DNA from: Campylobacter magnus
GTDB lineage: Bacteria; Campylobacterota; Campylobacteria; Campylobacterales; Campylobacteraceae
Direction of reading: 5' to 3'
Assembly (NCBI RefSeq): GCF_028649595.1
Contig: NZ_JAQSLK010000001.1
Location: forward strand, 124,001-188,000
DNA: 64,000 nt
In this document: positions 41,770 to 51,501 of the stretch, one piece after another
Layout of the letters: each line of letters begins with the position of its first letter
Position numbering within the stretch: position 1 is the stretch's first letter
Notes under the pieces: generated by a model
Databases searched by the model: none
What the model was told of the DNA's origin: nothing
What the model saw: only the letters and a program-made list of their open reading frames with translations
Position numbers and translations under genes: made by a program

Positions 41770-44172
41770 ATGGCAGCAGATAATGAAATAGTCATACTTG
41801 ATGACGATCAAAAAGAAAAAAAAGATCAAAACAGCCAAAATACACAAAATGAGTTTGGACAAGATGATTTTGTCTTGCTTGAAGAACTAGCCGTTGCGCC
41901 AGCTGGTTCTAGCCAAGATGCAGAAGACGAAGAAGAAGGTGAGCAAAAAGGCAAAAAAAAGCTAAATAAAAAAATGCTAATCATCATAGCTGCTGGCGGT
42001 GGTGTGATACTCCTTTTGCTAATTGTGCTAATAACCCTGCTGCTTAGCAGAGGTAGCAAAAAAGAACCAGCCCCAGTCCCAGAAGTGCCAGTAACTACCA
42101 TGCCTAGACAAGAGCCGCAAAACTACTATGAGATAAATAAAGGTCGCATAGAAGAAATGATAGCAAAAGCAAATGTCCTATATGACAGCGGTAACCGCAT
42201 AGAAGCCCTTAAAATATATGAAAATGTAGCAATATATAATGAAAGCCTTTCATATTATAATCTTGGTGTATCGCAAATGAATCAAGAGAAGTTTGATGAG
42301 GCGCTTGAGAACTTTAAAAAAGCTATATCAAATCAAGAACACACCGATGTCTCAGCACTAAATGCAGCAGTTTGCGCACTTCATCTTAATAACACAGAGT
42401 TATTTCGCTACTATATAGACCTTGCTAGGGCTTTTCTTACACCAAATTCCAGTGCGTATATCTACTATAGTGCACTTGTAAATTACTACAAAGGCTATTA
42501 TATAGAGGCTTATCACATATTAAATAGTATTAAAGATGGCTTTTATGCAAATAACGCAAACTATCTAAAATCTAAAATTCTAAGCCTAATTCGCCGTGAT
42601 AAAGATGCAATTGCAGCCCTTGATGATTTAAGGGGGTATAATACAAACTTACCCATGGGCTTACTTCACGCAAGACTTGGTAATTACGATGATGCTCTTT
42701 ATTATCTAAATAGAGTAGATCCACTAGCTTCAAACATTGATCTAGCAAAGCTTGCTCGCTCTCTTGTGCAGCTTAAAATCGGCACTTACTTGACAGCAGC
42801 TGAAGTAATAGGCGAAATTCACGAGCGCAACGCCACTTTTGTAGCTAGTACTTATCCTATAAAAGCTGGGCTAAAAGATGATTATTTTAACATAAACGCA
42901 GCACAAAAAAACTTTGATGAAAAGCTGTTTTTTCATAAAAATAGCGCCTTTTCAATGCTATTTTATTACACACCTTATAAGGTCTTTGATGCTAAGCAAA
43001 CTATTGATTATATAGCAAAAGGTGGAGTTAGTGCCTTTGTATCTCAGGGCGTGGATGCTGATGAGTATTTGCGCACCTCTGGTATCATAAGCCGTGTAAA
43101 CGCAAGCCTGTCAAAAACCATAGAAAAAGCTATAAATAGCGAGCTTAGAGTGGCAAATAAAGAGTTTTTGGCTCTAGTTTCAGAGTATCCTGGGCATGCG
43201 ATTTTGCAGTATGATTTGGCACTTAGCTACGCTCAGCTAGGCGACTATGCAAATGCTTATAAACACTTTGTCATAAGCTACCACCTAAATCCAAAAAATC
43301 ACCTTGCTGGCGTGTATGCTGTGCTTTGTGCGCAGGTGGCTGGGCGTGATTATCGTCAGCTTTACGCAGAGGTTAGCGAGAATATTACAAATGATGAAAC
43401 TCTAGGCGATGCGAACTTTTATAATACCTTGCTATTATATTTGCGTGATAACTCAGGTGCTCTAACGCGCTGGCTAGATGAGGGCAAAGACGAAGGTGAT
43501 ACGCTAAAAATGGTATTTAGCTACATTTCTGCTATGATACTAAACCGTAAAAATGATGCTAAAATCTACTCTAATTCCTTGCTAGGCAAATTGCCAAATG
43601 ATATTCTTACAAATATCTTACATTTTTTGGCTCACAATGAAAGGGAGGATATCAAAGAATACGCAAAAAACATTCAAATTCGCTTTTTGGGTGCAAACTT
43701 TGATCTAAATACGCTCTATGGTGGCTCAAATATAGTAAAAGAACAGTTTGTAAAACTGCTTCAAATCTCAGGTCTAAGCGATGTTTGGCGGGGTATCATA
43801 ATAAGCGACCTTAAAAAAGAAAAAAATAGAGCAGATGAGATTCGCCACGCACTTGCATATATTGATCTTTTTACAAATCGCCATGATGAGGCCTTTGAGA
43901 TATACAACTACCTTGTACATACCAAAAAAGAACAAGACGCTTATACGCTATTTTTAGCAGCAGTAGCTAGCATAGGCTCAAACCGCCCGCAAAACGCCGT
44001 AGCTTACCTAGAACTTGCCAAGCTTACAAACCCAACTGACCCTGGAAATAAAATCGCTCTAGGCTTTTTATACCACGAACTAGGCAATATCCCAGCAGCT
44101 GTGGCACAGTATATCAGCGTGGGAAATACTGATTATAAATCTAGATTTTTCACCTTTCATTTGGCTAATTAA
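41770..44172 (+). CDS. Large TPR-repeat membrane protein (Cj0390-like)
   Basis: The 800-residue protein has an acidic cytoplasmic N-terminus of about 70 residues (QDAEDEEEGEQ), one membrane helix (about 72-95, GGGVILLLLIVLITLLLS) and a long periplasmic part. The latter is made of tetratricopeptide-like helical pairs, for example ALKIYENVAIYNESLSYYNLG and LALSYAQLGDYANAYKHF. TPR proteins act as binding scaffolds. The position after serS matches Cj0390 of C. jejuni, which has been linked to flagellar motor parts, though that role is not visible here. The stop TAA abuts a palindrome. Confidence 0.82.
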   Translation: MAADNEIVILDDDQKEKKDQNSQNTQNEFGQDDFVLLEELAVAPAGSSQDAEDEEEGEQKGKKKLNKKMLIIIAAGGGVILLLLIVLITLLLSRGSKKEPAPVPEVPVTTMPRQEPQNYYEINKGRIEEMIAKANVLYDSGNRIEALKIYENVAIYNESLSYYNLGVSQMNQEKFDEALENFKKAISNQEHTDVSALNAAVCALHLNNTELFRYYIDLARAFLTPNSSAYIYYSALVNYYKGYYIEAYHILNSIKDGFYANNANYLKSKILSLIRRDKDAIAALDDLRGYNTNLPMGLLHARLGNYDDALYYLNRVDPLASNIDLAKLARSLVQLKIGTYLTAAEVIGEIHERNATFVASTYPIKAGLKDDYFNINAAQKNFDEKLFFHKNSAFSMLFYYTPYKVFDAKQTIDYIAKGGVSAFVSQGVDADEYLRTSGIISRVNASLSKTIEKAINSELRVANKEFLALVSEYPGHAILQYDLALSYAQLGDYANAYKHFVISYHLNPKNHLAGVYAVLCAQVAGRDYRQLYAEVSENITNDETLGDANFYNTLLLYLRDNSGALTRWLDEGKDEGDTLKMVFSYISAMILNRKNDAKIYSNSLLGKLPNDILTNILHFLAHNEREDIKEYAKNIQIRFLGANFDLNTLYGGSNIVKEQFVKLLQISGLSDVWRGIIISDLKKEKNRADEIRHALAYIDLFTNRHDEAFEIYNYLVHTKKEQDAYTLFLAAVASIGSNRPQNAVAYLELAKLTNPTDPGNKIALGFLYHELGNIPAAVAQYISVGNTDYKSRFFTFHLAN

Positions 44173-44232
44173 GAATTCTAGAATTCCCACATTAAATTTA
44201 ATCTAGAATTCCCTAGGAATTCTAGAATTTTC
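44173..44232. repeat. Palindromes between convergent genes
   Basis: GAATTCTAGAATTCCC begins right after the stop of the TPR gene, and further half-sites lie near 44200-44230. The remaining bases to 44346 show nothing else. Confidence 0.88.
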
Positions 44233-44346
44233 AAACTAGAAATACCAAACTAGCTAAAACACATTTTTTCTCTCTTTTGCTTTTTGCTAGTTTTGGGCTG
44301 CTAATAGCTGGTGCCTCCTGCGCTGCTTTTAGTAAAGAGTTCTTGT

Positions 44347-44859
44347 TTATTCGCTTAGTATATCGTAGTTTGCTGGGATTTGCGGCTCTAAAAGTTTTTC
44401 ATCAATTGGCTGATTTTTCTTAGCATTTTTGAGTAAAATTGTAACATTATTGCCAAGTTTATCAGTGTAGTTTATCTGTGCTGGGACGCCACTTCGCACC
44501 CTTAGAGTGTAGTGGACGCCGTCTATATCACACTCAAAGCGGTCTTTGTTTGTTTCAGTAGCGTTTTTTAGGATTTGACGCAAATCTGGGGTGTCTTTGA
44601 TATCTGTGATTATTGCCTGCTCTAAGCTTGGCTCTATTATGGTTATGCGACCGATATTAAAATAAATTAGCTTCTCAACTGGCTTTTTGTAGTGCCAAAA
44701 TGCGCCGTATTTGCTGTTTGCTACTAATTTGCCTGTGTAGGTGATGGTCTTATTTTTGCTTCTTACGCTTTGGCTAAACTCACTTGTAAGTGTATCAAAC
44801 TCAAGGCTGTTTGCCCACACAAAGCACGAAATAATCATCAAAACTAGAATTCTCATCAT
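44347..44859 (-). CDS. lolA: Outer-membrane lipoprotein carrier protein LolA
   Basis: LolA shuttles lipoproteins across the periplasm from LolCDE. The protein starts with a signal peptide (MRILVLMIISCFVWA), followed by the beta-rich LolA fold with FSQSVRSKNKTITYTGKL and FWHYKKPVEKLIYF, the membrane-lipoprotein motif region. The start is taken at one of two adjacent ATG codons (44859 or 44856). It is divergent from secA, as in C. jejuni, and a LolC/E-like permease is encoded downstream of secA. Confidence 0.88.
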   Translation of the reverse strand: MMRILVLMIISCFVWANSLEFDTLTSEFSQSVRSKNKTITYTGKLVANSKYGAFWHYKKPVEKLIYFNIGRITIIEPSLEQAIITDIKDTPDLRQILKNATETNKDRFECDIDGVHYTLRVRSGVPAQINYTDKLGNNVTILLKNAKKNQPIDEKLLEPQIPANYDILSE

Positions 44860-44884
44860 AAAATCCACAAAAAATTTTGCTCTT

Positions 44885-44897
44885 ATTATACTATAAT
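44885..44897. promoter_or_regulatory. Back-to-back -10 boxes for lolA and secA
   Basis: ATTATA (44885-44890, TATAAT on the minus strand) serves lolA, and TATAAT (44892-44897) points toward secA. They are almost adjacent, so the two promoters may compete. Confidence 0.5.
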
Positions 44898-44982
44898 GTA
44901 TGTTAAAATAAGAATTCTTAGCAAAATTTAAAAAAATTTTAGGTAAAATCGCTACTTCTTAACACATTTTTAAGGATACGAA

Positions 44983-47508
44983 ATGCTAAAAGCCCTAGCA
45001 AAAATTTTTGGAACCAAAAACGATAAACAAGTAAAAAAATACCGCAAGCAAGCAGGCGCAATCAATTTGCTAGAAGATAAATACGCAAGTCTTACTGATA
45101 GCGACTTGCAGGCAGCTTTTGATGTGATTCGCGCGGCCGTTAGAAGCGAAGAGCTGAGCCTAAAAGATGCTTTAAATGATGTTTTTGCCATAGTTAGAGA
45201 GACTAGCAAGCGTGTGCTAAACATGCGACATTTTGATGTGCAGCTAATAGGCGGCATGGTGCTAAATGATGGCAAAATCGCTGAGATGAAAACAGGCGAG
45301 GGAAAAACACTAGTTGCTACTTTGCCAGTGGTGCTAAATGCTCTTAGTGGCAAAGGCGTGCATGTAGTTACTGTAAATGACTATCTAGCAAAGCGAGATG
45401 CTGAGCAAATGGGGAAGATTTATAACTTTCTTGGTCTTAGCGTAGGCGTAGTGCTAAGTAGCGAACGCGATGATGCTAAGCGCAAAGAAGCTTATGCTTG
45501 CGATATTACTTATGGCACAAACAACGAGTTTGGCTTTGATTATTTGCGTGATAATATGTGCTTTGATATAGCCAGCAAGGTTCAAAGAGGGCATAATTTT
45601 GCTATCGTGGATGAAGTTGATAGTATCCTTATAGACGAGGCTAGGACACCACTTATTATCTCAGGTCCTACAAACCGCACGCTAGATGGCTATATAAAGG
45701 CAAATGAAGTAGCCAAGGCTCTAACTCGTGGGCAAATGCCAGAAAAATCGCTTGCTGACCCACACGCAAAGCCAACTGGGGATTTTGTAGTAGATGAGAA
45801 AAACCGCAATATCATGATAACAGAAGCTGGTATAGAAAAAGCAGAAAAACTCTTTGGCGTAGATAATCTCTATAGCCTAGAAAACGCAGCTCTAAGCCAC
45901 TACCTAGACCAAGCTCTAAAAGCGCATAATCTTTTTGAAAAAGATGTTCAATATGTAGTGCGTGATGAACAAATTATCATCGTTGATGAGTTTACCGGTC
46001 GTCTTAGCGAGGGAAGACGATTTAGCGAGGGCTTACACCAAGCCCTAGAAGCCAAAGAAGGCGTAAAAATTCAAGAAGAGAGCCAAACTCTAGCTGATAT
46101 TACCTTTCAAAATTACTTTAGATTATACGAAAAATTAGCTGGTATGACAGGAACAGCGCAGACTGAGGCCACTGAGTTTAGCCAAATCTACAAACTAGAT
46201 GTAATCTCAATCCCAACAAATCTACCTATACGCAGAATCGATAAAAACGATGTTATCTTCAAAAGTGAAAAAGAGAAATTCACAGCTGTAATTAACGAAA
46301 TAAAAGCCGCAAACCAAAAAGGCCAACCAGTGCTAGTAGGAACTGCTAGTATAGAAAAAAGCGAAGCCCTACACGCTCTACTAGTAAAAGAAAAAATCCC
46401 TCACTCAGTGCTAAATGCCAAAAACCACGAAAAAGAAGCCCAGATTATAGAAGGTGCTGGCGCAAAAGGTGCTGTAACCATAGCTACAAACATGGCTGGT
46501 CGTGGTGTGGATATCCGCATAGATGATGAAGTGCGAGAACTAGGCGGGCTTTATATCATAGGCACAGAAAGACACGAGAGCCGCCGCATAGACAACCAGC
46601 TTCGTGGCCGCTCAGGTCGTCAAGGTGATCCGGGAATTTCACGCTTTTTTCTAAGCTTAGAGGATAATCTACTTCGCATTTTTGGCGCAGGTAAGATCAA
46701 AACCATAATGGAAAAACTAGGCATAGAAGAGGGCGAGAGTATAGAAAGCGGCCTTGTAACACGCGCTGTAGCAAACGCTCAAAAAAAGGTAGAGAGCCTA
46801 CACTTTGAAGCTAGAAAGCATATCCTAGAATACGATGATGTAGCAAATGAACAAAGAAAAACCATCTACAAATATAGAAATGAGCTGCTAGACCCAGCCA
46901 CTGATATAAGCGAAAAAATCAGCTCAAACCGCAAAGACTGGGTAGCTGATATGGTGATCACAGCTGGCGTAATGGCTGGGGATTTGCCTGAAAACATCGA
47001 CACTAGTGCTATTTGTAATATAGTTTTAGAGCAAAGCGGAGTTAGCATAGAGCCAAGCACACTGGCAAACTTGGGCTTTAATGAGATTTGTGGTGAAATA
47101 GAAAAGGCTATAGAAAATGACTACAAAGAGCGAATGAGCGTAATTAACGATGAAGAGCGAAAAGGCATAGAAAAAATGCTGTATTTGCAAATCGTAGACC
47201 GTGCGTGGAGAGAGCATCTATACCAAATGGATACGCTAAAAGCAGGAATTGGCCTAAGAGGCTACAATCACCGCGACCCTCTAACTGAGTATAAAAAAGA
47301 AAGCTATAATCTTTTCATAGAGCTAGTAAAAAGCCTAAAAATAAGCTCAGTTCGCACTCTAAGCCACATACGCTTTGAGAGTGAAGATAGCGAGCAAAGC
47401 AAGCAAAAAGTCCTGCCAAATAATAAACCTAGTCGCAATGACCCTTGTCCTTGCAGCTCGGGCAAAAAGTATAAAGACTGCTGCGGCAAATCTGGGCCAA
47501 AAATCTAA
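44983..47508 (+). CDS. secA: Preprotein translocase ATPase SecA
   Basis: The 841-residue motor drives proteins through SecYEG. Visible parts are Walker A MKTGEGKT near 103-110, the [12 protein letters not shown] motif, [10 protein letters not shown], the NMAGRGVDI helicase motif and the [16 protein letters not shown] arginine-finger region. The C-terminal SEC-C zinc motif [13 protein letters not shown] binds SecB or ribosomes. An AAGGA site precedes the ATG. SecD, SecF and YajC are encoded 4 kb further on. Confidence 0.97.
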   Translation: MLKALAKIFGTKNDKQVKKYRKQAGAINLLEDKYASLTDSDLQAAFDVIRAAVRSEELSLKDALNDVFAIVRETSKRVLNMRHFDVQLIGGMVLNDGKIAEMKTGEGKTLVATLPVVLNALSGKGVHVVTVNDYLAKRDAEQMGKIYNFLGLSVGVVLSSERDDAKRKEAYACDITYGTNNEFGFDYLRDNMCFDIASKVQRGHNFAIVDEVDSILIDEARTPLIISGPTNRTLDGYIKANEVAKALTRGQMPEKSLADPHAKPTGDFVVDEKNRNIMITEAGIEKAEKLFGVDNLYSLENAALSHYLDQALKAHNLFEKDVQYVVRDEQIIIVDEFTGRLSEGRRFSEGLHQALEAKEGVKIQEESQTLADITFQNYFRLYEKLAGMTGTAQTEATEFSQIYKLDVISIPTNLPIRRIDKNDVIFKSEKEKFTAVINEIKAANQKGQPVLVGTASIEKSEALHALLVKEKIPHSVLNAKNHEKEAQIIEGAGAKGAVTIATNMAGRGVDIRIDDEVRELGGLYIIGTERHESRRIDNQLRGRSGRQGDPGISRFFLSLEDNLLRIFGAGKIKTIMEKLGIEEGESIESGLVTRAVANAQKKVESLHFEARKHILEYDDVANEQRKTIYKYRNELLDPATDISEKISSNRKDWVADMVITAGVMAGDLPENIDTSAICNIVLEQSGVSIEPSTLANLGFNEICGEIEKAIENDYKERMSVINDEERKGIEKMLYLQIVDRAWREHLYQMDTLKAGIGLRGYNHRDPLTEYKKESYNLFIELVKSLKISSVRTLSHIRFESEDSEQSKQKVLPNNKPSRNDPCPCSSGKKYKDCCGKSGPKI

Positions 47509-47524
47509 GTAAATGAGTTAATAA

Positions 47525-48613
47525 ATGAGCGAGAACCCAGCGTTTTTAAAAGAGCAGATTATTACTTATCTTGGCAATAAACGCTCTTTGCTAGGGCTTA
47601 TTGATGAGGCTATTAGCGATATCAAGGCTGATATGAAGCATGATAAAATAAGCTTTGCTGATGTATTCTCAGGCTCAGGCGTGGTATCAAGACTAGCCAA
47701 AAAACACGCAAAAATGATTTTTGCAAACGACTTGGAGAGCTACTCACGCATTATAAATGAGTGTTATCTCAGCAACTTTACTAGAGAGTTAGAGCTAGGA
47801 ATTCTAGAATTCCATAACACTCTAAGCAAAATAAATGAGCTAAAAGCCGGTTTTATTACAGAGCTTTACGCCCCAAAAGACGATGAGAATATAAAAAGAG
47901 CAGAGCGTGTGTTTTTTACTAGAAAAAACGCTATGTTTATTGATACTATGCGAGATGAGATTAGCAAATTACCTAGAGTTTTTCAAAAGTTTTTCATCGC
48001 TCCGCTAATTTATGAAGCTAGCGTTCATAACAACACAGGCGGCGTCTTTAAAGGATTTTATAAAGGCAAAAATGGTATTGGTAAGTTTGGCGGAGAAAAG
48101 GCTAATGCGCTTGGTCGTATAAAAGGTGAAATCAGGCTAAAAATGCCTGTTTTTTCAAACTTTTCTTGTGATTTTGCTGTGAGCCAAAAGGAAGCCGCAG
48201 ACTTTGCTAAGGACTGCGAAAGAGTGGATATTGCGTATTTTGACCCACCTTATAATGAACACCCTTATGGCTCAAATTATTTTATGTTAAATTTGATTGC
48301 GCAGTATAAAAAGCCAAAAGATATTAGCGAAGTTAGCGGAATTCCAAAAGAGTGGAACAAAAGCGTATATAACAAAAAAGCAAAGGCAAAAGAGAGTTTT
48401 TTTGAGCTTTTAGCTAGTTTTAAAGCAAAGTATTTGCTGATTTCTTTTAATAATGAGGGCTATATTTCTAGGGCTGATTTTGAGGTCTTTGGCGCAAAAA
48501 TCGGTAAGCTAAATGTAATAGAGCAAAAATACAACGCTTACCGCGCTAGCCGCAACCTTGGTGCTCGCAGTATTCATACGACTGAGTATTTGTATATAAT
48601 CAAAAAATCTTAA
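47525..48613 (+). CDS. Orphan D12-class adenine-N6 DNA methyltransferase
   Basis: The 362-residue protein starts with KEQIITYLGNKRSL, the AdoMet-binding FxGxG region FADVFSGSG is at 44-52, and the catalytic DPPY is at 240-243 (YFDPPYNEHPYG). This order is the alpha/D12 class. No restriction gene is nearby, so it is an orphan. It lies between secA and a LolC/E permease, which are adjacent in C. jejuni as I recall. The C. jejuni orphan enzyme CtsM methylates RAATTY and is required for efficient transformation; this protein could be its counterpart, but I cannot align them here. The gene contains a complete palindrome (47798-47813) that encodes LGILEF at residues 91-96. Confidence 0.88.
   Translation: MSENPAFLKEQIITYLGNKRSLLGLIDEAISDIKADMKHDKISFADVFSGSGVVSRLAKKHAKMIFANDLESYSRIINECYLSNFTRELELGILEFHNTLSKINELKAGFITELYAPKDDENIKRAERVFFTRKNAMFIDTMRDEISKLPRVFQKFFIAPLIYEASVHNNTGGVFKGFYKGKNGIGKFGGEKANALGRIKGEIRLKMPVFSNFSCDFAVSQKEAADFAKDCERVDIAYFDPPYNEHPYGSNYFMLNLIAQYKKPKDISEVSGIPKEWNKSVYNKKAKAKESFFELLASFKAKYLLISFNNEGYISRADFEVFGAKIGKLNVIEQKYNAYRASRNLGARSIHTTEYLYIIKKS
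47798..47813 (+). repeat. Complete palindrome inside the methyltransferase gene
   Basis: GGAATTCTAGAATTCC encodes GILEF in frame in a variable stretch between motif I and the rest of the catalytic domain. It carries two GAATTC sites. Confidence 0.96.
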
Positions 48614-48622
48614 AGGCAAACC

Positions 48623-49810
48623 TTGATAAAGTATTTATTATTTCGTTATTTGCGCTTTGATAAAAGCCAGCCATTTATCGCACTTTGCTCTATTTTAGCC
48701 TTTGTGGGAGTTAGCATCGGTCTTATGGTGCTAATCATCGCTATGGGTATAATGAATGGCTTTGATAAAGAGTTTGAGCGAAAACTATTTGCGATGAACT
48801 ATCCTATAACCGTGATTTCAGCTTACCGTGGCGGGATAAGCGATGAGTTTGTAAGCAAGCTACAAAATGAGTTTAGCGAGCTAAAAATGAGCCCTTATAT
48901 CAGCACGCAAGCTGTGCTAAAAAGTGGAGATAAAATGGAAGGCGCGCTTGTTTTTGGCGTGGATTTTGAGAGTGAAAAAGCAGTAAATAGCGTGCTTGCC
49001 AAAGCCTTAGAGCAAAGTGGCATCCCACAAGGCTTTGAGATGATAGTAGGCAAGGGGCTTAGTGATGAGTTTTCGCTGATTTTAGGAGAGAAAATCACAG
49101 GAATTTTCATGGAAGCTAGTCCAGCTGGACTTGGGATAAATCCGCTTTTAAAGCGTTTTGCTGTGCGTGGCGAGTTTAGCTCAGGGCTTATTGCTTATGA
49201 TAGGGGCTATGCTTTTAGCACAGCTGATGCTCTAAGGCGCATTTTAAACACGCAAGGCTGGGATGGCGTGCATATTTACTCAGCCCAGCCAAGGCGTGAT
49301 ATAGAAGCGATTAAAGCTGTTTTGCCACTAGGATACCGCGCGCTTGGCTGGTGGGAGCAAAATGGCAACTTTTTTAGTGCCTTAGAGCTTGAAAAAAGAG
49401 CACTTTTTATCGTGCTAATGCTTATTATTTTGGTAGCTAGCTTAAATATTATTAGCTCGCTTTTGATGACAGTTATGAACCGCCGCAGCGAAATAGCCTT
49501 GCTTTTAGCACTTGGGGCAAGTAAGCGTGAGATAAAAAATAGCTTTTTTGCTCAGGGGCTAGTTATCGGTGGTGGTGGCATTATTTGCGGACTTATTTTG
49601 GGACTTTTTGGCGTGTGGCTGCTTGGCAGCTTTGATATCATTAGCCTACCAGCTGATGTGTATGGCAGCAGCAAGCTACCTATGGAGCTAGGGCTTTGGG
49701 ATCTAGTCTTTACGCTATTAGGCGCTGTTATCATCGTAGCAGCCTCTAGCTACTATCCAGCCAAAAAAGCTGCAAATGTAGATGTGCTTTCAACGCTAAG
49801 AAACGAGTAG
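48623..49810 (+). CDS. LolC/E-type ABC transporter permease
   Basis: The 395-residue protein has an N-terminal membrane helix, a large periplasmic domain (about 45-260) and three C-terminal helices in an FtsX-like fold (RRSEIALLLALGASKREI). LolC/E extracts lipoproteins from the inner membrane and hands them to LolA, whose gene lies on the other side of secA. The start is a TTG (48623) nine bases after the methyltransferase stop, with AAAGG upstream. The stop TAG is the first part of a TAGGAATTC palindrome. Confidence 0.88.
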   Translation: MIKYLLFRYLRFDKSQPFIALCSILAFVGVSIGLMVLIIAMGIMNGFDKEFERKLFAMNYPITVISAYRGGISDEFVSKLQNEFSELKMSPYISTQAVLKSGDKMEGALVFGVDFESEKAVNSVLAKALEQSGIPQGFEMIVGKGLSDEFSLILGEKITGIFMEASPAGLGINPLLKRFAVRGEFSSGLIAYDRGYAFSTADALRRILNTQGWDGVHIYSAQPRRDIEAIKAVLPLGYRALGWWEQNGNFFSALELEKRALFIVLMLIILVASLNIISSLLMTVMNRRSEIALLLALGASKREIKNSFFAQGLVIGGGGIICGLILGLFGVWLLGSFDIISLPADVYGSSKLPMELGLWDLVFTLLGAVIIVAASSYYPAKKAANVDVLSTLRNE

Positions 49811-50300
49811 GAATTCTAGAATTCCCTAGCTAATCCTAAACTCGCGCTACCGCAAAGCCAAAAGGACAGCGAGAATTCTAGAATTACCTAGGGAATTCTA
49901 GAATTCTCGTCATTGCGAGCGAAGCGAAGCAATCTTTAAGGAATTCTAGATTTTATCCTTAGGAATTTTAGATTTTAGCTTAGGAATTCTGGATTTAGTC
50001 TTAGGGAATTCTAGATTTGCGCTGTCCTTTAAACTTCGCAGCAGCAGCGGTAAAAAGCCAAGGAATTCTAGAATTTCTAGAGATTGCTTCGGTCGCTTTG
50101 CTCCCTCGCAATGACGAGAACTCTAGCGAATTCTAAAACTTGCTCCAGCCGACAGCCCCGCAGGGCTGGGTCAGTCGATAAAAGCAAGTTAAAATCTAGG
50201 GAATTCTAGATTTTAACTTGGGAATTCTAGAATTTATTGTAGGAATTCTAGAATTCTAGATTTTATTTTAGGGAATTTTAGAATTCTGGAATTCCCTAAA
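49810..50300. repeat. Composite palindrome array between convergent genes
   Basis: Complete sites (for example 49810-49825) and half-sites alternate with a GCGCTACCGCAAAGCC element near 49846, a GTCATTGCGAGCGAAGC element near 49910 with its inverted form near 50085-50115, and a GCCGACAGCCCCGCAGGGCTG hairpin-like GC stretch (split around 50138-50158). Confidence 0.9.
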
Positions 50301-50301
50301 A

Positions 50302-51501
50302 CTATCTTATAACTTTCTTATCATTAAAATTCGCACTATGAAAAATCACTGAGCCGTTTTTTAAAGCGTAGTAGCGCAAAAGCAGGTTTTGAAGCGTGCT
50401 TTGTGTGCTTGGGACAAACCACGCATCATTGCTAAGTAGTAGCACAAAATCAGGCTTATTCGCATAAAGCTGGGGCCTTGTGCCCTCGTAGCAAATAGCT
50501 ACTTTAAATCTCACGCCCTCTACTTCTATATAGCTAAAATCACCAGCTTTGCCAAAATCACTAGCACCACCAAAAAACAGCGCATTTATAGGCTTTTTAA
50601 GAAACTCTGGCAAAGGAATTTCTTCACCAAAAGGCACCAAAATATGCTTATCAATGCGCCTCATCTTTCCAACATCAAAAAAATACGCACTATTATAAAA
50701 AGTGCCATTTTCATACGCCTCTGCACCTGCTAAAATAGCAATTTTTTGTGATTTTTCCTTTAAAGTCTCTATAAGCTCTAAGTTTTGATTAAGATTAGTC
50801 GCAAAGGCTGATTCTGGCAGGACTATAAGCCTAGCACCATTTTTTATAGCCTTATCAATCAAAGCTAGATTATTAACAAAATGCTCTTTTTTGCGTGAGC
50901 TTTGCCACAGCTCGTTTTGGGGAATTCTAGATGAAATCAGCTCTATTTTAAAAGGTGGATTTTTGCTATCATTTTGCCCAGCAAAAACTCGCTCAAAAGG
51001 CGTGCCAATCAAGCTTAAATGCCAATTAAGCCAGTTAAAGCCAAAAGGGTGAACAAACTGGATAAGATAAAAGCCAAGTGCTAAAATAACAGGCTTAAAA
51101 ATGCCCCCCAAACGCCTAGCAAAAGAGCTAAAAATCACATAAAAACAAAGAAAAATGAGACCATAAACCACGCCTATACCAAAAATTTCAAAAGGTATAA
51201 GATAAGCAAAATTATAATAAACAAGGCTAAAAGCTATCCAATAAAACCAAAAAACTCCTACAAAAAAGCCAGTTAAGAGCCAAATAAAAGCAGCATTTTC
51301 TCGCACAAAAACTAGTCTAAAAGCCCCAAAAACAAATGCTAAAAGCCCCAAAATGCTAAGAAAAATATTTTCAAAAATACTAAAATAAATAAAAATACTT
51401 AATAAAATAGCAGTTAAAAAGCTAGATTTTATGATTTTTAAGCTAAAATACGAGCTTAAATTTTTTTTAAAGGACGACAATGCAAGGCGATCTACTTTCA
51501 T
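50302..51501 (-). CDS. lnt: Apolipoprotein N-acyltransferase, possibly shortened
   Basis: Lnt adds the third acyl chain to lipoproteins at the inner membrane. About six N-terminal helices are followed by a nitrilase-like domain with the Glu-Lys-Cys triad: Glu230 in LPESAF, Lys285 in DKHILVPFGE and Cys337 in ICYEG. Residues 190-195 (SSRIPQ) are encoded by a repeat half-site (GGAATTCTAGAT at 50921-50932). The protein ends shortly after FHSANF, so the usual C-terminal strand and final helix seem missing or very short, and a repeat array begins just beyond. The start is uncertain: the ATG at 51501 lies inside yajC, and a TTG at 51480 is an alternative. Confidence 0.85.
   Translation of the reverse strand: MKVDRLALSSFKKNLSSYFSLKIIKSSFLTAILLSIFIYFSIFENIFLSILGLLAFVFGAFRLVFVRENAAFIWLLTGFFVGVFWFYWIAFSLVYYNFAYLIPFEIFGIGVVYGLIFLCFYVIFSSFARRLGGIFKPVILALGFYLIQFVHPFGFNWLNWHLSLIGTPFERVFAGQNDSKNPPFKIELISSRIPQNELWQSSRKKEHFVNNLALIDKAIKNGARLIVLPESAFATNLNQNLELIETLKEKSQKIAILAGAEAYENGTFYNSAYFFDVGKMRRIDKHILVPFGEEIPLPEFLKKPINALFFGGASDFGKAGDFSYIEVEGVRFKVAICYEGTRPQLYANKPDFVLLLSNDAWFVPSTQSTLQNLLLRYYALKNGSVIFHSANFNDKKVIR
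50921..50932 (-). repeat. Repeat half-site inside lnt
   Basis: GGAATTCTAGAT read on the minus strand encodes SRIP in frame, in the loop before the catalytic Glu of Lnt. Confidence 0.75.
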
